64,000 bases of DNA from SLST01 sp046538735 (GTDB lineage: Bacteria; Spirochaetota; Spirochaetia; DSM-27196; SLST01), in assembly GCA_046538735.1 (NCBI GenBank), contig JBKHII010000001.1, forward strand, positions 62,001-126,000, written 5' to 3'. The notes under the pieces are model-generated. The model was not told where the DNA came from and made no database searches. It saw only the letters and a program-made list of their open reading frames with translations. A program made the translations under genes and the position numbers. Shown here piece by piece: positions 8,982-17,410 of the stretch (the stretch's first letter is position 1; each line of letters begins with the position of its first letter).

Positions 8982-9457
8982 AACTGACTGAACGCGATCG
9001 CGATGAAGAAACCCAACGCAACACCCACCGCGACTTCGATGGGGGTGTGGCCGTGTATCTCCTTCACCGGATGATACGCGATGTTGAACCGCTGCTTGAG
9101 CTGTCTCCCGATCTCGTTGAGCGCGCGCGCCTGATGCCCGGCGCTGCGCCGAACGCCGAGGGCGTCACGGATGATCAGGATCCCGTAGAAGAGACTGAGC
9201 GTGAACAGCGGTGTGCCCGGGCCGTGCTCGAAACCGATGGAGGTTGCGAGCGCAGTAACGAGAGAGGAGTGACTACTCGGCATGCCGCCCGTCTTCCAGA
9301 ACATCGTCGCGACCGCCTCGCCGGACGTCCGTGATCGCTGCCGCGCGATATCGATAATCGTCTTGAGCAGCTGCGCGATGAACCATGAGAAGAAGGCGGA
9401 AAGGAACACCGGCCCGGTCACCAGGTCGTACAGGGCGGTTACGGTTCGGGCCTCCAT
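8978..9457 (-). CDS. DUF212 / YuiD-type divergent PAP2 family membrane protein
   Basis: 159 aa, the usual length for this family (Bacillus YuiD is about 158). The signature KTGGMPSSHSSLVTAL holds the phosphatase-like PSSH motif of acid phosphatase/vanadium haloperoxidase folds, and DALGVRRSAGHQA and HTPIEVAVG are also family-typical. It has four or five membrane helices. Substrates are unknown, though lipid phosphates are likely. I chose the ATG at 9457 (MEARTVTALYD) because a longer version would run into the divergent pseudouridine synthase gene and because a promoter lies just upstream. It is the first gene of the Rnf operon. Confidence 0.85.
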   Translation of the reverse strand: MEARTVTALYDLVTGPVFLSAFFSWFIAQLLKTIIDIARQRSRTSGEAVATMFWKTGGMPSSHSSLVTALATSIGFEHGPGTPLFTLSLFYGILIIRDALGVRRSAGHQARALNEIGRQLKQRFNIAYHPVKEIHGHTPIEVAVGVALGFFIAIAFSQL

Positions 9458-9466
9458 GGTGTAGAG

Positions 9467-9517
9467 AGTTTGTCGTCCGGTCCATGCTTTGTCAACAAGC
9501 GAGACCTTCGGTAGAGT
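9467..9517. promoter_or_regulatory. back-to-back promoters sharing one -35 site
   Basis: TTGTCAA at 9489-9495 can be read on both strands. Minus: TTGACA (9495-9490), 17-bp spacer, weak CAAACT (9472-9467), towards the yuiD/rnf operon. Plus: TTGTCA (9489-9494), 17-bp spacer, TAGAGT (9512-9517), towards the pseudouridine synthase. Both -10 boxes end 8-9 bp from the start codons, and neither gene has a convincing Shine-Dalgarno in the short leader. Confidence 0.4.
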
Positions 9518-9525
9518 GATCGGAG

Positions 9526-10527
9526 GTGAGCACGCGATACCACACGACAACCCTCGGCGCGAACGACGACGGCCGCCGGCTCGACCGCGTTCTTCGCAAG
9601 GCGTTGCCGGGCATCCCCCTGAGCCGCATCTACCGCGCGCTGCGATCGCGCGAGATCACGGTGAACGGCAGGCGCGTGCGCCACGACACGCGCGTCAGCG
9701 AGGGCGACACGCTCGAGATCGCGGACAGCGTCTCCGGCGCGCGGATCTCGACCGATGCGGCGGCACGCCGGCCGTCAGGGACGCGCGAAGGAACGCGCGA
9801 AGAGGCCGCGCATCGCCGGCGGATCGCCTCGCGCATCGCCTACGAGAGCGACGACCTGCTGGTGGTCGCGAAGGAACGAGGCGAGCTCACGCACGACGGA
9901 GCGGGCTCGCTCGAGGAACGCGTGCGCGCCTACCTGGAAGGCAAGGTCGCCGGCGGGTTGAGCTACCGCCCGGGCCCGGTTCACCGGCTCGACCGCAACA
10001 CGAGCGGCCTCGTCGTCTTCGGCGTCTCGCTCGCGGGCGCGCAGGCCGCGACGACGGCGCTCCAGGACGGGACGCTCGTGAAGGAGTACGTCGCGATCCT
10101 CGAGGGTCGCGCGGACGCCGCGACGTGGGTCGACCGGCTCGAACGGAACCGCGCGAGCGGCGTGACGATGCGGGGCGCGGGCGACTCGGGCAAACGCGCC
10201 GTGACCCGGGTCGATCCGTTCGCGACCTCCAACGGCGCGACGCTCGCGCTGGTTCGGATCGAAACGGGGCGAACGCACCAGATCCGGGCGCAGGCGAGGC
10301 TCCACGGGCACCCGCTCCTGGGCGATCGGAAGTACGGAAGCACGGCGCGCGGGCCGTACTTCCTGCACGCCGCGGCGCTCGAGGCGGTCGGTCCGGCGCG
10401 GGAGAGCCTCGGCTTCCATCGCGTGTATGCGGAGCCGCCCCAGGCGTTCCGCGAGCGCATCGTCGACCTGTTCGGACCGGAAGCGCTCGAGTCGGTGGTT
10501 TCACGGCTCGCCGCGGGACTATATTGA
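9526..10527 (+). CDS. RluA-family 23S rRNA/tRNA pseudouridine synthase
   Basis: 333 aa. An N-terminal S4 RNA-binding domain (about 17-75, RRLDRVLRKALPGIPLSRIY) precedes the catalytic domain. The motif HRLDRNTSGLVVFG (153-166) carries the catalytic Asp156, and GRTHQIRAQARLHGHPLLGD is the second family signature. It isomerises uridine to pseudouridine in structured RNA. RluC/RluD-type targets in 23S rRNA are likely, but the exact site cannot be read from the sequence. The GTG start is supported by the position of the promoter. The next gene starts 4 bp after its stop. Confidence 0.9.
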   Translation: MSTRYHTTTLGANDDGRRLDRVLRKALPGIPLSRIYRALRSREITVNGRRVRHDTRVSEGDTLEIADSVSGARISTDAAARRPSGTREGTREEAAHRRRIASRIAYESDDLLVVAKERGELTHDGAGSLEERVRAYLEGKVAGGLSYRPGPVHRLDRNTSGLVVFGVSLAGAQAATTALQDGTLVKEYVAILEGRADAATWVDRLERNRASGVTMRGAGDSGKRAVTRVDPFATSNGATLALVRIETGRTHQIRAQARLHGHPLLGDRKYGSTARGPYFLHAAALEAVGPARESLGFHRVYAEPPQAFRERIVDLFGPEALESVVSRLAAGLY

Positions 10528-10531
10528 ACGC

Positions 10532-11419
10532 ATGGTGAAGTTCCTCGAGCGACTGCTGTTCCGTCTGCGAGGCATCAAGGTATTCGCGCTCGTGGGAAAG
10601 AGCGGCACCGGGAAGAGCTTCCGGGCGCAGCTCCTCATGGAGAAGTACGGCATCGACGTCATGATCGACGACGGGCTCCTCATCCGCGACCGCAGGATCG
10701 TCGCGGGCCGCTCGGCGAAGCGCGAGAAGAACTACCTCTCGGCAGTGAAGACCGCGCTCTTCAACGACCGGAATCACCGCAACGAGGTGCTCCGCGCGCT
10801 GGAAGCGCTCAAGTTCAAGAAGGTGCTCATCCTCGGCACGAGCGAGCGGATGGTGACCAAGATCGCGCAGGTCCTCCACCTCCCGCCGATCCACAAGATG
10901 GTGAAGATCGAGGAGATCGCGACCGCCGAGGAGATCAACACCGCGATCCACTACCGCAACACGCAGGGGCGCCACGTGATCCCCGTGCCCACGATCGAGG
11001 TCAAGCGAACCTACCCGCGAATCATGGCCGACTCGCTGAAGATCCTCTTCAAACGCGGATTCGGCGTGGGCAGGAACAAGAAGCTCTTCGAGAAGACGGT
11101 CGTCCGGCCCGAGTTCAGCAGAAAGGGCGAGGTCAGCATCTCGAAGGCGGCACTCAGCCAGATGATCCTGCACTGCGTGGACGAGTACGGAACCGGTGTC
11201 AAAATCAAGCGCCTGCTCATCTCCAAGGATCGGGAAGGCTATCAGATCGACGTCTTCCTCGACGTTCCACTCGGCGTTCCGCTCGCGGGCACGCTCCACG
11301 AGCTTCAGCGCTACATCGTAGAACAGATCGAACGCTACACCGGCATCATCATCGACGAGCTCAACGTCACGATCGACAGCCTGGATGCGGCCCCGGAGTC
11401 GGCCGGAAAAAGAGTTTGA
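10532..11419 (+). CDS. P-loop NTPase fused to an Asp23-like domain
   Basis: 295 aa. The N-terminal region holds a Walker A motif, ALVGKSGTGKS (19-29), in a compact kinase-like P-loop domain of about 200 residues with many basic residues. The C-terminal part, from about 215 (VSISKAALSQMILHCVDEYG to ITIDSL-like end), looks like an Asp23/YloU domain, an envelope-stress-associated fold known mostly as a stand-alone protein in Firmicutes. The function is unknown. I chose the ATG at 10532 (MVKFLERLLF) because it lies 4 bp after the preceding stop. The gene is probably co-transcribed with the pseudouridine synthase gene. Confidence 0.75.
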   Translation: MVKFLERLLFRLRGIKVFALVGKSGTGKSFRAQLLMEKYGIDVMIDDGLLIRDRRIVAGRSAKREKNYLSAVKTALFNDRNHRNEVLRALEALKFKKVLILGTSERMVTKIAQVLHLPPIHKMVKIEEIATAEEINTAIHYRNTQGRHVIPVPTIEVKRTYPRIMADSLKILFKRGFGVGRNKKLFEKTVVRPEFSRKGEVSISKAALSQMILHCVDEYGTGVKIKRLLISKDREGYQIDVFLDVPLGVPLAGTLHELQRYIVEQIERYTGIIIDELNVTIDSLDAAPESAGKRV

Positions 11420-11445
11420 CAGGCCAATCTGCAAGCCACTACTAT
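11416..11445 (+). promoter_or_regulatory. sigma-70-type promoter
   Basis: TTGACA (11416-11421), 18-bp spacer, TACTAT (11440-11445). It overlaps the stop of the P-loop gene and lies about 20 bp before the ATG of the next gene, whose AGGAGG ribosome binding site is at 11453-11458. Confidence 0.55.
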
Positions 11446-11465
11446 TCGACTCAGGAGGCTCCCGA

Positions 11466-12653
11466 ATGCGGAAACCAGCCTTTTTCGTTCTCTTGGCAGC
11501 AGTTGCGGTTTCGCTGTCGGCCCAGAATTCCACATTCGCCGAGTACGAGACCGACCACTACCGCGTGCTCTCCGAGATCGGCGAAGACCACGCTCAAGCA
11601 ACGGCCGAGAAACTCGAGGCGCTGCTCGAGCTCTACAACGAGTACCTGCACTTCGAGCTGGACGAGCTTCCGGTACGCCTGCGGGCGCGCTTCTTCTCGA
11701 GCAAGGAACGCTACGACAACTACCTCGAGCGCGTGATCGACTCCACGCGCGACGATTTCGTCTACCTGCACTACACGGACCTCGCGAAGAGCGAGCTCGT
11801 GGGCTACCCGATGGAGGACGAGTCGTTCGAGGTTTCGCTCAAGCATCAGGGCTTCATCCAGTTCCTCCGCGCCTTCGTCCCGAATCCGCCGCTCTGGCTC
11901 CGCGAGGGCTTCGCGGTCTACTTCGAGGAGGTGGAGTTCGACGACCAGCTCGATCGTGCCGTCTACCGCGAGAACCTCGCGTGGCTCGAGACGCTCCAGT
12001 CGATCGTAGAAGGCGCCGCCGACCAACAGCCGATCCCGCTCTCCGAGATGCTCCGCATGGACGTTGAGGAGGCTCGGGAGCAAATCGAGGTCTTCTACCC
12101 GCAGGCGTGGGGCATGGTGAGCTTCCTCCTCAACAGCGCCAACCGCGACTACAACCGTATCATCTGGGACTCGATGAGCGCGCTCCAAGCGGACGCGAGC
12201 CTCCAGGAGAACTCGCAATCGGTCTGGGACGAGGCGTTCATCTGGGAAGAGGAGCAACTCCTGATCGACGCGTTCGTGGGCTACGTCCAGGATCGCAAGA
12301 GCTTCCGGACGCTCGTCCAGGACGGAATCGAGCAGTATGCCGACGGTGAGCTCGAAACCGCCGAGGCGTCGTTCGTGACCGCGCTCAAGCTCCGCGAAGA
12401 CAACTTCATCCCCTACTACTACCTGGGGCTCATCAACTACGACCGCAACAACTACGGTCTCGCCGACTTCTACTACAAGGAAGCACTCGACCGCGGCGCG
12501 GCGGAACCGCTCACCTACTACGCGCTCGGCGTGAACGCCTACGCGGACAACCGTTTTGACGACGCGGTCGGCTACCTGGAGCAGACGATCGCGCTCGATC
12601 CGGAGGCGTACGAGGACAAAGCCTCGCAGCTGATCGAGCGGATTCAGGGATAG
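11466..12653 (+). CDS. exported zincin-like (peptidase MA-type) protein with TPR tail, active site degenerate
   Basis: 395 aa. A signal peptide (MRKPAFFVLLAAVAVSLSA, cleavage before QN) directs export. The middle part resembles the peptidase MA/DUF1570 group: WLREGFAVYFEE (144-155) matches the downstream glutamate helix (Glu147). The HExxH helix, however, reads HQGFIQ (127-132), so the catalytic Glu and the second His are missing. The C-terminal 100 residues contain two or three tetratricopeptide-like repeats (FIPYYYLGLINYDRNNYGLA and following). It is most likely a catalytically inactive, protein-binding periplasmic protein. Start: ATG at 11466 with AGGAGG 7 bp upstream. It nearly touches the convergent pcnB-like gene. 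Confidence 0.75.
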   Translation: MRKPAFFVLLAAVAVSLSAQNSTFAEYETDHYRVLSEIGEDHAQATAEKLEALLELYNEYLHFELDELPVRLRARFFSSKERYDNYLERVIDSTRDDFVYLHYTDLAKSELVGYPMEDESFEVSLKHQGFIQFLRAFVPNPPLWLREGFAVYFEEVEFDDQLDRAVYRENLAWLETLQSIVEGAADQQPIPLSEMLRMDVEEAREQIEVFYPQAWGMVSFLLNSANRDYNRIIWDSMSALQADASLQENSQSVWDEAFIWEEEQLLIDAFVGYVQDRKSFRTLVQDGIEQYADGELETAEASFVTALKLREDNFIPYYYLGLINYDRNNYGLADFYYKEALDRGAAEPLTYYALGVNAYADNRFDDAVGYLEQTIALDPEAYEDKASQLIERIQG

Positions 12654-12654
12654 G

Positions 12655-13854
12655 TCACTGCGGGTGATCGCTGGAACGTGACTTCGAACGAGGGCGCCGG
12701 GAACGGCGCCTTCGTCGTTTCTTGGGCTCGTCTTCGGACTCTTCGCCTCGCTTGAGCGGAACGTCCTCTTCGCGCACGCGCTCGGAGGGCGGCACGACTT
12801 CGAACGCGCCGTTCTTCTTGTAGTTCTTCCGGTGGCGAATGAGGTAGACGAGCGCCATCTCCACGTCCTTGTTCGCCGGTACGAGCGGACGAAGGATGCG
12901 CTTGAGCTCGGCAAAGGCGTCCGGAAAGGGAATCCGTTCCTGGCCGCCGGCTTCCGTGTGCTCGAAGAGATAGTCGCCGCAGAGATAGGCGATCCCCCGC
13001 GACCTGCGGTCTTCCTTCCCGTCACGCACCTCCGCGTCCAGATCGGCAAGCCGGTTCATCAGTCGCTGCTTGAAGCGTGCATCGGCGTCCGCGATCGCCG
13101 CGAGCCCCGGGACCATGTGTCGCAGCAGCTTGTAGCTCGCGCACTCGCGGAAGATCCCGTGCGCGTTGCCGGAAAGCAGGATCTTGAAGACCTCCTCGGT
13201 CATGCGCGAGGGAGGTGTGTCGGCGAGCAAGTCGGCCGAACGGCGGATCTGGCGGCGCAGCTTGCCGATGATCGTGAATCCGGTCGAGACCTGATACTTG
13301 ATCGCCCGGATCATCCGTACCGGATCCTCGCTGAAGATCCGATCGATCGGTATGACCGGCTTGATCTTCCGATCGCGAATGTCTTTCACGCCGCCCACGT
13401 AGTCAATGATCCGCCCGTCCACCGGATTGTAGTAGAGCGCGTTCAACGTGAAGTCGCGCCTGAAGACGTCTTCTTCAATATCGCCGTACTCGTTCTGGAA
13501 CCCCGCCGAGTTCTCGCTCCGGAAGGTGGACACCTCGATGATCTTCGGACCGAAGAAAATGTGGACGAGACGAAACCGACGTCCGATCACGCGCGAGTTG
13601 CGAAAGAGCCGCCGAATCCGGTTCGGCTGCGCGTCCGTCGCAATGTCGAAGTCCTTCGGCGTGTTGCCCACGAGCAGGTCGCGAACCGCGCCGCCCACGA
13701 CGTACGCGTGGTGACCGGATGAATGGAGGCGCTTGGCGATCTTCACGGCGTCCGCATCGATCCGCTCTCGTGTGATCGAATGTTCGTCCGGGGTGTAGAT
13801 CTCGGCTTGCCGCTTGGCGCGGCCTTTCTGGTCTTTGGTGTATCGAACGAGCAA
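12655..13854 (-). CDS. pcnB: poly(A) polymerase / CCA-adding family nucleotidyltransferase (PcnB-like)
   Basis: 399 aa cytoplasmic enzyme of class II tRNA nucleotidyltransferase/poly(A) polymerase type. The signature GGAVRDLLVG (54-63) is followed by KDFDIAT, with metal-binding Asp68 and Asp70. RRDFTLNALYYNPVDG and DPVRMIRAIKY are the flexible-loop and neck motifs. A highly basic Arg/Ser/Lys-rich tail (about 375-399), as in PcnB of gammaproteobacteria, favours RNA 3'-polyadenylation over CCA addition, but the two activities cannot be separated by eye. The TTG start (13854) has AGAGG 6 bp upstream and a good promoter. No other in-frame start near it is better placed. Confidence 0.85.
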   Translation of the reverse strand: MLVRYTKDQKGRAKRQAEIYTPDEHSITRERIDADAVKIAKRLHSSGHHAYVVGGAVRDLLVGNTPKDFDIATDAQPNRIRRLFRNSRVIGRRFRLVHIFFGPKIIEVSTFRSENSAGFQNEYGDIEEDVFRRDFTLNALYYNPVDGRIIDYVGGVKDIRDRKIKPVIPIDRIFSEDPVRMIRAIKYQVSTGFTIIGKLRRQIRRSADLLADTPPSRMTEEVFKILLSGNAHGIFRECASYKLLRHMVPGLAAIADADARFKQRLMNRLADLDAEVRDGKEDRRSRGIAYLCGDYLFEHTEAGGQERIPFPDAFAELKRILRPLVPANKDVEMALVYLIRHRKNYKKNGAFEVVPPSERVREEDVPLKRGEESEDEPKKRRRRRSRRPRSKSRSSDHPQ

Positions 13855-13877
13855 TAGGTACCTCTGGGAACCTATCC

Positions 13878-13905
13878 ATTATCGAAAAGTGAGGCGTCCG
13901 GTCAA
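13878..13905 (-). promoter_or_regulatory. sigma-70-type promoter of the pcnB-like gene
   Basis: On the minus strand: TTGACC (13905-13900), 16-bp spacer, GATAAT (13883-13878). It overlaps the 3' end of the upstream TVP38 gene and gives a leader of roughly 17 nt before the TTG start. Confidence 0.5.
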
Positions 13906-14675
13906 GGGCGGTGGTTTCCGCCGTCCTCCGTTTCGATTCGCCTGGACAGCGCACGCCTCGCGAGCTTCGTGACGAGGACCGTGACCACGACTGTCGCGAC
14001 GAGCCCGACGCCGTAGAGGATCCACTCGCCGAGCGTGCGCGATCTGCCTTCGGCACCGACCATCGCGAGCTCGCCGGCGAGCGAGCCAACGTAGACGTAC
14101 ATCACAGTGCCCGGCATCATGCCGATCCAGCTCGCAAAGAAGTAGTCACGGAGCGACACCCTCGTGAGCCCGTACGCGTAGTTGAGCATGTTGAAGGGGA
14201 AGATGGGGCTGAGCCTCGTGAGGCCTACGATCTTCCAGCCCCCGTGGCCGACCGCCTCGTCGATCGCGCGGAATCGATCGCTCCCGGAAACCTTCGCCGC
14301 GACCCAATCGCGAGCGAGGTGGCGTCCCACGAGAAACGCGGCGGTCGCCCCGAGCGTTGAGGCGACGGAAACGTAGATCGATCCGTACACGACGCCGTAC
14401 ATGAAGCCGGCGCCGAGCGTGAGAATCGATCCCGGCACGAAGAGCACGGTCGCCAGGATATAGACGAGCGAGAACACGGCAACGCCGAGCATGCCGAGGT
14501 CGCGGATCCGTTCCAGGACGTCACGGAGATAGCGCTCCACGTCCAGCGCGATGCTCGCAGTTGCGAGCGCCGCGAGCACGACGACGAAAACGGCGATACG
14601 GACGGCAGGCGGTTTGGCCACGATCGCTCCCGCGACGACCCGGAGGCGAACGGACCGCGCACGTCCGGGAGTCAC
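13902..14675 (-). CDS. TVP38/TMEM64 (SNARE-associated, DedA-like) membrane protein
   Basis: 257 aa with about five or six membrane segments. The VTT-domain signature is clear: FVPGSILTLGAGFMYGVVYG (about 76-95), then GATAAFLVGRHLARDW, RLSPIFPFNMLNYAYGLT and the C-terminal SWIGMMPGTVMYVYVGSLAG. Family members are thought to move or scramble phospholipids or maintain envelope lipid balance, so the specific role here is inferred. The start is GTG at 14675, 19 bp downstream of a plausible promoter. It is divergent from the seven-gene MoxR operon. Confidence 0.88.
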   Translation of the reverse strand: MTPGRARSVRLRVVAGAIVAKPPAVRIAVFVVVLAALATASIALDVERYLRDVLERIRDLGMLGVAVFSLVYILATVLFVPGSILTLGAGFMYGVVYGSIYVSVASTLGATAAFLVGRHLARDWVAAKVSGSDRFRAIDEAVGHGGWKIVGLTRLSPIFPFNMLNYAYGLTRVSLRDYFFASWIGMMPGTVMYVYVGSLAGELAMVGAEGRSRTLGEWILYGVGLVATVVVTVLVTKLARRALSRRIETEDGGNHRP

Positions 14676-14693
14676 AATACATCAGATTTGTCG

Positions 14694-14723
14694 AATATGG
14701 CTTCGATTCGGAGCCCTCGTCAA
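14694..14723 (-). promoter_or_regulatory. probable promoter of the TVP38 gene
   Basis: On the minus strand: TTGACG (14723-14718), 18-bp spacer, CATATT (14699-14694). On the plus strand, a weaker TCGTCA (14717-14722) with TACCTT (14740-14745) could serve the divergent operon. Confidence 0.4.
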
Positions 14724-14762
14724 ATGGCCGATCCGGTTGTACCTTAGAAAGCGGAGCCCGTC

Positions 14763-16646
14763 GTGCGGAAATTGCTGGGCCTGATTCTCTTCAGTCTTCT
14801 TCCTCTTGCAACCGTGGCATCGCAATACTCGCTGGACGTGCATACGATCGTGGGGTTCAGCGGAGTGTTTCGCGCGGGCACCTGGACCCCGATCCACGTC
14901 ACCGTTCAGAACCTGGGCGAACCGGTCCGCGGCACACTGGAGATCGAGGTCGAGCGCGGCGACCGATACGGATCGCGCCGGAACCTCATGCGATACTCGC
15001 GTGAGGTGGAGCTCGTGTCCGAAGCCGGCAAGGCGTATTCGTTCGTCGTTCCGCTCCAGTCGATGATCTATCCGCTGACGATTCGCATACGTGACGGCCG
15101 GACCATCGCGCACGAGGAGAAGATCGCGCTGCTCGGCAGGAGCGTGTCCGGCTACTTCACGCTCGTTCTCGCGCGCCGGCCCAACCTCGACTTTCTGCTT
15201 CCGGTCTACAACACACGAGACGAGCGAGTTCTCGATATCGTGTACCCGCTCCCCACGTACCTGCCGAACGAGTGGCACGGCTACGAGGCGGTGGACACGA
15301 TTGTGATCCACGACGCGCGCATCCAGGAGCTGTCGGACGATCAGGTGCGCGCGCTTCGCGACTGGGTTGCGAACGGAGGTCGACTCGTGCTCTCGGGCGG
15401 CGCGCACTTCGGCCCCGCGGACGCTGAGACCCTCGCGCCGCTCGGCGACTTCAGCACGACCGGCGTGGCGGTGACGAGTATCGCGAGCACGGGGCTCGCC
15501 GAGGCGGGCATCGCGATCGACCCGGCCGAACGAGACCGCGAGGTCGTGGCGACCTCGTTCCGGGAGCACGGGACGCAAGTCGCGCGGCTCACGATCGGGA
15601 GAGGTGAAGTCGTGCTGCTCCCGGCCGACTACGCGAATCTGGTGCGGGTTGCTCCGCTCACGAGCGTGGCGCTCTGGAACTCGCTCCTCGCCCCGGAAGC
15701 GTCGCGGCGAGCCGTGGCGACGGAAGCAGAACGACGCGTGTTCGAGACGGACTTCCTCGCGAACCAGCTCGCGCTCCCGCTCTACGACTTCCCGTCGCGA
15801 CTCCTGGTGCTCGGCCTCGCGATCAGCTTCATCGTTGGACTTGGCGCGATTCTCCTGTGGCTCGCGACCGGACGTGACCGTGTCCGCACGCTCCTCGGCG
15901 CTCCTGCGCTGCTGGGAATCATCGCGGCGGTCGCCGTGACCGGCCACCTCTCACTGACGGTGAAGATGCAGCCGGAGGAAGCGCTCGCACTCACGATCGA
16001 GCGCGCCGAGCTCACCGCGGGCGGCGGATACGCAGCGGTTACCCGGGACACCGCGCTCTTCAGCAGACGGGTGTCCGACTACAAGATCAGCTACGAGAAC
16101 GAACCGCTTCTCGTGCCGATGCAGCGTCGCGACCACATGATCCATCAGAAGCCCGACCGGATCGGCCAGGAGATCACGGTGGACCGCTGGAGCTACGCCA
16201 ACACGGTCGCATTCGAGGTGGCGGAGCTCAACGTGCGAGCGGAGCTCCAGACCGGTCCGGGCTACGCGGGCGTTGTTGTGACGAACGACTCGGCGCTTCA
16301 CATCCACGATCTCGTGCTGCTGCGCAACGGGATCCCGGAGCCGATGGGCGATCTGCCCCCTTCGGGAGTCGTGGAGCACGTCGCAACCTCGGTGCTCGGA
16401 CGCGACTTCCAGGACGTGAACTGGAACCGCTACGTCGCGGACGATGAGCTTGCGGTGAACCGGGCGAGATTCCTGGAAGACCTCGCGCGAGCGCAGCGGT
16501 TCGGTGAGGGCGAACCCGCGGAGCTCATCGTCGTGGGGTGGACGCGAACCCCGCTCCTGCCCGTCTCGATCGAGCCCTCCTTCGAACGGACGATCGACTT
16601 GCACGTGATGATCATCCCACTCAACCCGAACCGAGGAGAAGCGTGA
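14763..16646 (+). CDS. membrane-anchored exported protein, first gene of the MoxR operon
   Basis: 627 aa, family not recognised. It has a signal peptide (MRKLLGLILFSLLPLATVAS) and a beta-rich N-terminal region (PIHVTVQNLGEPVRGTLEIE, about 45-65). A glutamine-amidotransferase-like central part follows (LRDWVANGGRLVLSGGAHFG, about 198-217), the same class-I-GATase-like fold found in the last protein of this operon. A membrane helix pair lies at about 343-400, with a further extracytoplasmic region to the end. It probably sits in the membrane with its main domains outside. The GTG start has AAAGCGGAG upstream. The stop overlaps the next gene as GTGA. Confidence 0.75.
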   Translation: MRKLLGLILFSLLPLATVASQYSLDVHTIVGFSGVFRAGTWTPIHVTVQNLGEPVRGTLEIEVERGDRYGSRRNLMRYSREVELVSEAGKAYSFVVPLQSMIYPLTIRIRDGRTIAHEEKIALLGRSVSGYFTLVLARRPNLDFLLPVYNTRDERVLDIVYPLPTYLPNEWHGYEAVDTIVIHDARIQELSDDQVRALRDWVANGGRLVLSGGAHFGPADAETLAPLGDFSTTGVAVTSIASTGLAEAGIAIDPAERDREVVATSFREHGTQVARLTIGRGEVVLLPADYANLVRVAPLTSVALWNSLLAPEASRRAVATEAERRVFETDFLANQLALPLYDFPSRLLVLGLAISFIVGLGAILLWLATGRDRVRTLLGAPALLGIIAAVAVTGHLSLTVKMQPEEALALTIERAELTAGGGYAAVTRDTALFSRRVSDYKISYENEPLLVPMQRRDHMIHQKPDRIGQEITVDRWSYANTVAFEVAELNVRAELQTGPGYAGVVVTNDSALHIHDLVLLRNGIPEPMGDLPPSGVVEHVATSVLGRDFQDVNWNRYVADDELAVNRARFLEDLARAQRFGEGEPAELIVVGWTRTPLLPVSIEPSFERTIDLHVMIIPLNPNRGEA

Positions 16647-17410
16647 AGAATCCGATCCTCGAAGAATCCGCCGAAGTCTACCTTCGACGGAGAGAATACA
16701 TGTGGCTGCACATCTCGTACGCGGCAGCGATCGCGCTCTTCGCGGTACTTCTCTGGCCGATCCAGGGTTTCATGACCTTCTTCCGAACGGAGACGATACC
16801 GTCCGTCTTCCAGGCAACGGTCATCGTTCACCTGCTCGCGGTCAATGGGATCAGCCTGTACGTGGGGCTCGATCGACTCGCGGACGATCAGATCATCCAC
16901 TACTCCGAGTGGCTGGAGCGAACGAACGTTCCGCTCGGCGTGCTGTTCCGCGGGAAGATCATCGGCGGCGTCGTCCACACCCTCTTCATCGTCGCCGCAG
17001 GCTTCCCCTTCGTCCTGGTGGCTTCCGGACCGGCCGGCATACCGTTCGCCGCAGTCGTCGCGAGCGAGGTGATCGTATTCATCGCGGGGCTGCTCGGCCG
17101 GATCTGCGGCATGCTGATGAGCCATGTCGGCGAGACGAGATACATCATCCGAGTGATCGGCGCGTGGCTCTACGTCGCGTTCTTCTACCTGGGTACGCTC
17201 CAGATCTACCGACCGCTCAATCCGATCGCTGCGGTCGTCATGCAGCACGCGGAGGACTCGCCGTTCATGCAGCTCGGCCGAACCGGCGTTCTGGACAACC
17301 CGCTCGTGGCGGCGGGAGCGCCGATGCTGGCGGTGACGATCGTGCTGGCCGCCGTCTTCCGGTTCTCGCTGGCACGCCACCGCCTGCTCACCGGCAGGGG
17401 GGTTCGATGA
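16643..17410 (+). CDS. polytopic membrane protein of the MoxR operon
   Basis: 255 aa with about six hydrophobic helices. The layout resembles an ABC-2-type permease: a short cytoplasmic N-terminal helix with EVYLRRREYMWLHISYAA, then paired helices and a loop after helix two. No transport motif is decisive and no ATPase partner with a Walker motif of ABC type lies beside it, so I leave the function open. I chose the GTG at 16643 over longer versions because it overlaps the upstream stop as GTGA and has GAGGAG 5 bp upstream. The next start overlaps its stop by 4 bp. Confidence 0.75.
   Translation: MKNPILEESAEVYLRRREYMWLHISYAAAIALFAVLLWPIQGFMTFFRTETIPSVFQATVIVHLLAVNGISLYVGLDRLADDQIIHYSEWLERTNVPLGVLFRGKIIGGVVHTLFIVAAGFPFVLVASGPAGIPFAAVVASEVIVFIAGLLGRICGMLMSHVGETRYIIRVIGAWLYVAFFYLGTLQIYRPLNPIAAVVMQHAEDSPFMQLGRTGVLDNPLVAAGAPMLAVTIVLAAVFRFSLARHRLLTGRGVR

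Noticed and set aside
9887..11533. Minus-strand frame across the pseudouridine synthase and P-loop genes
   Set aside because: Shadow of two well-supported plus-strand genes.
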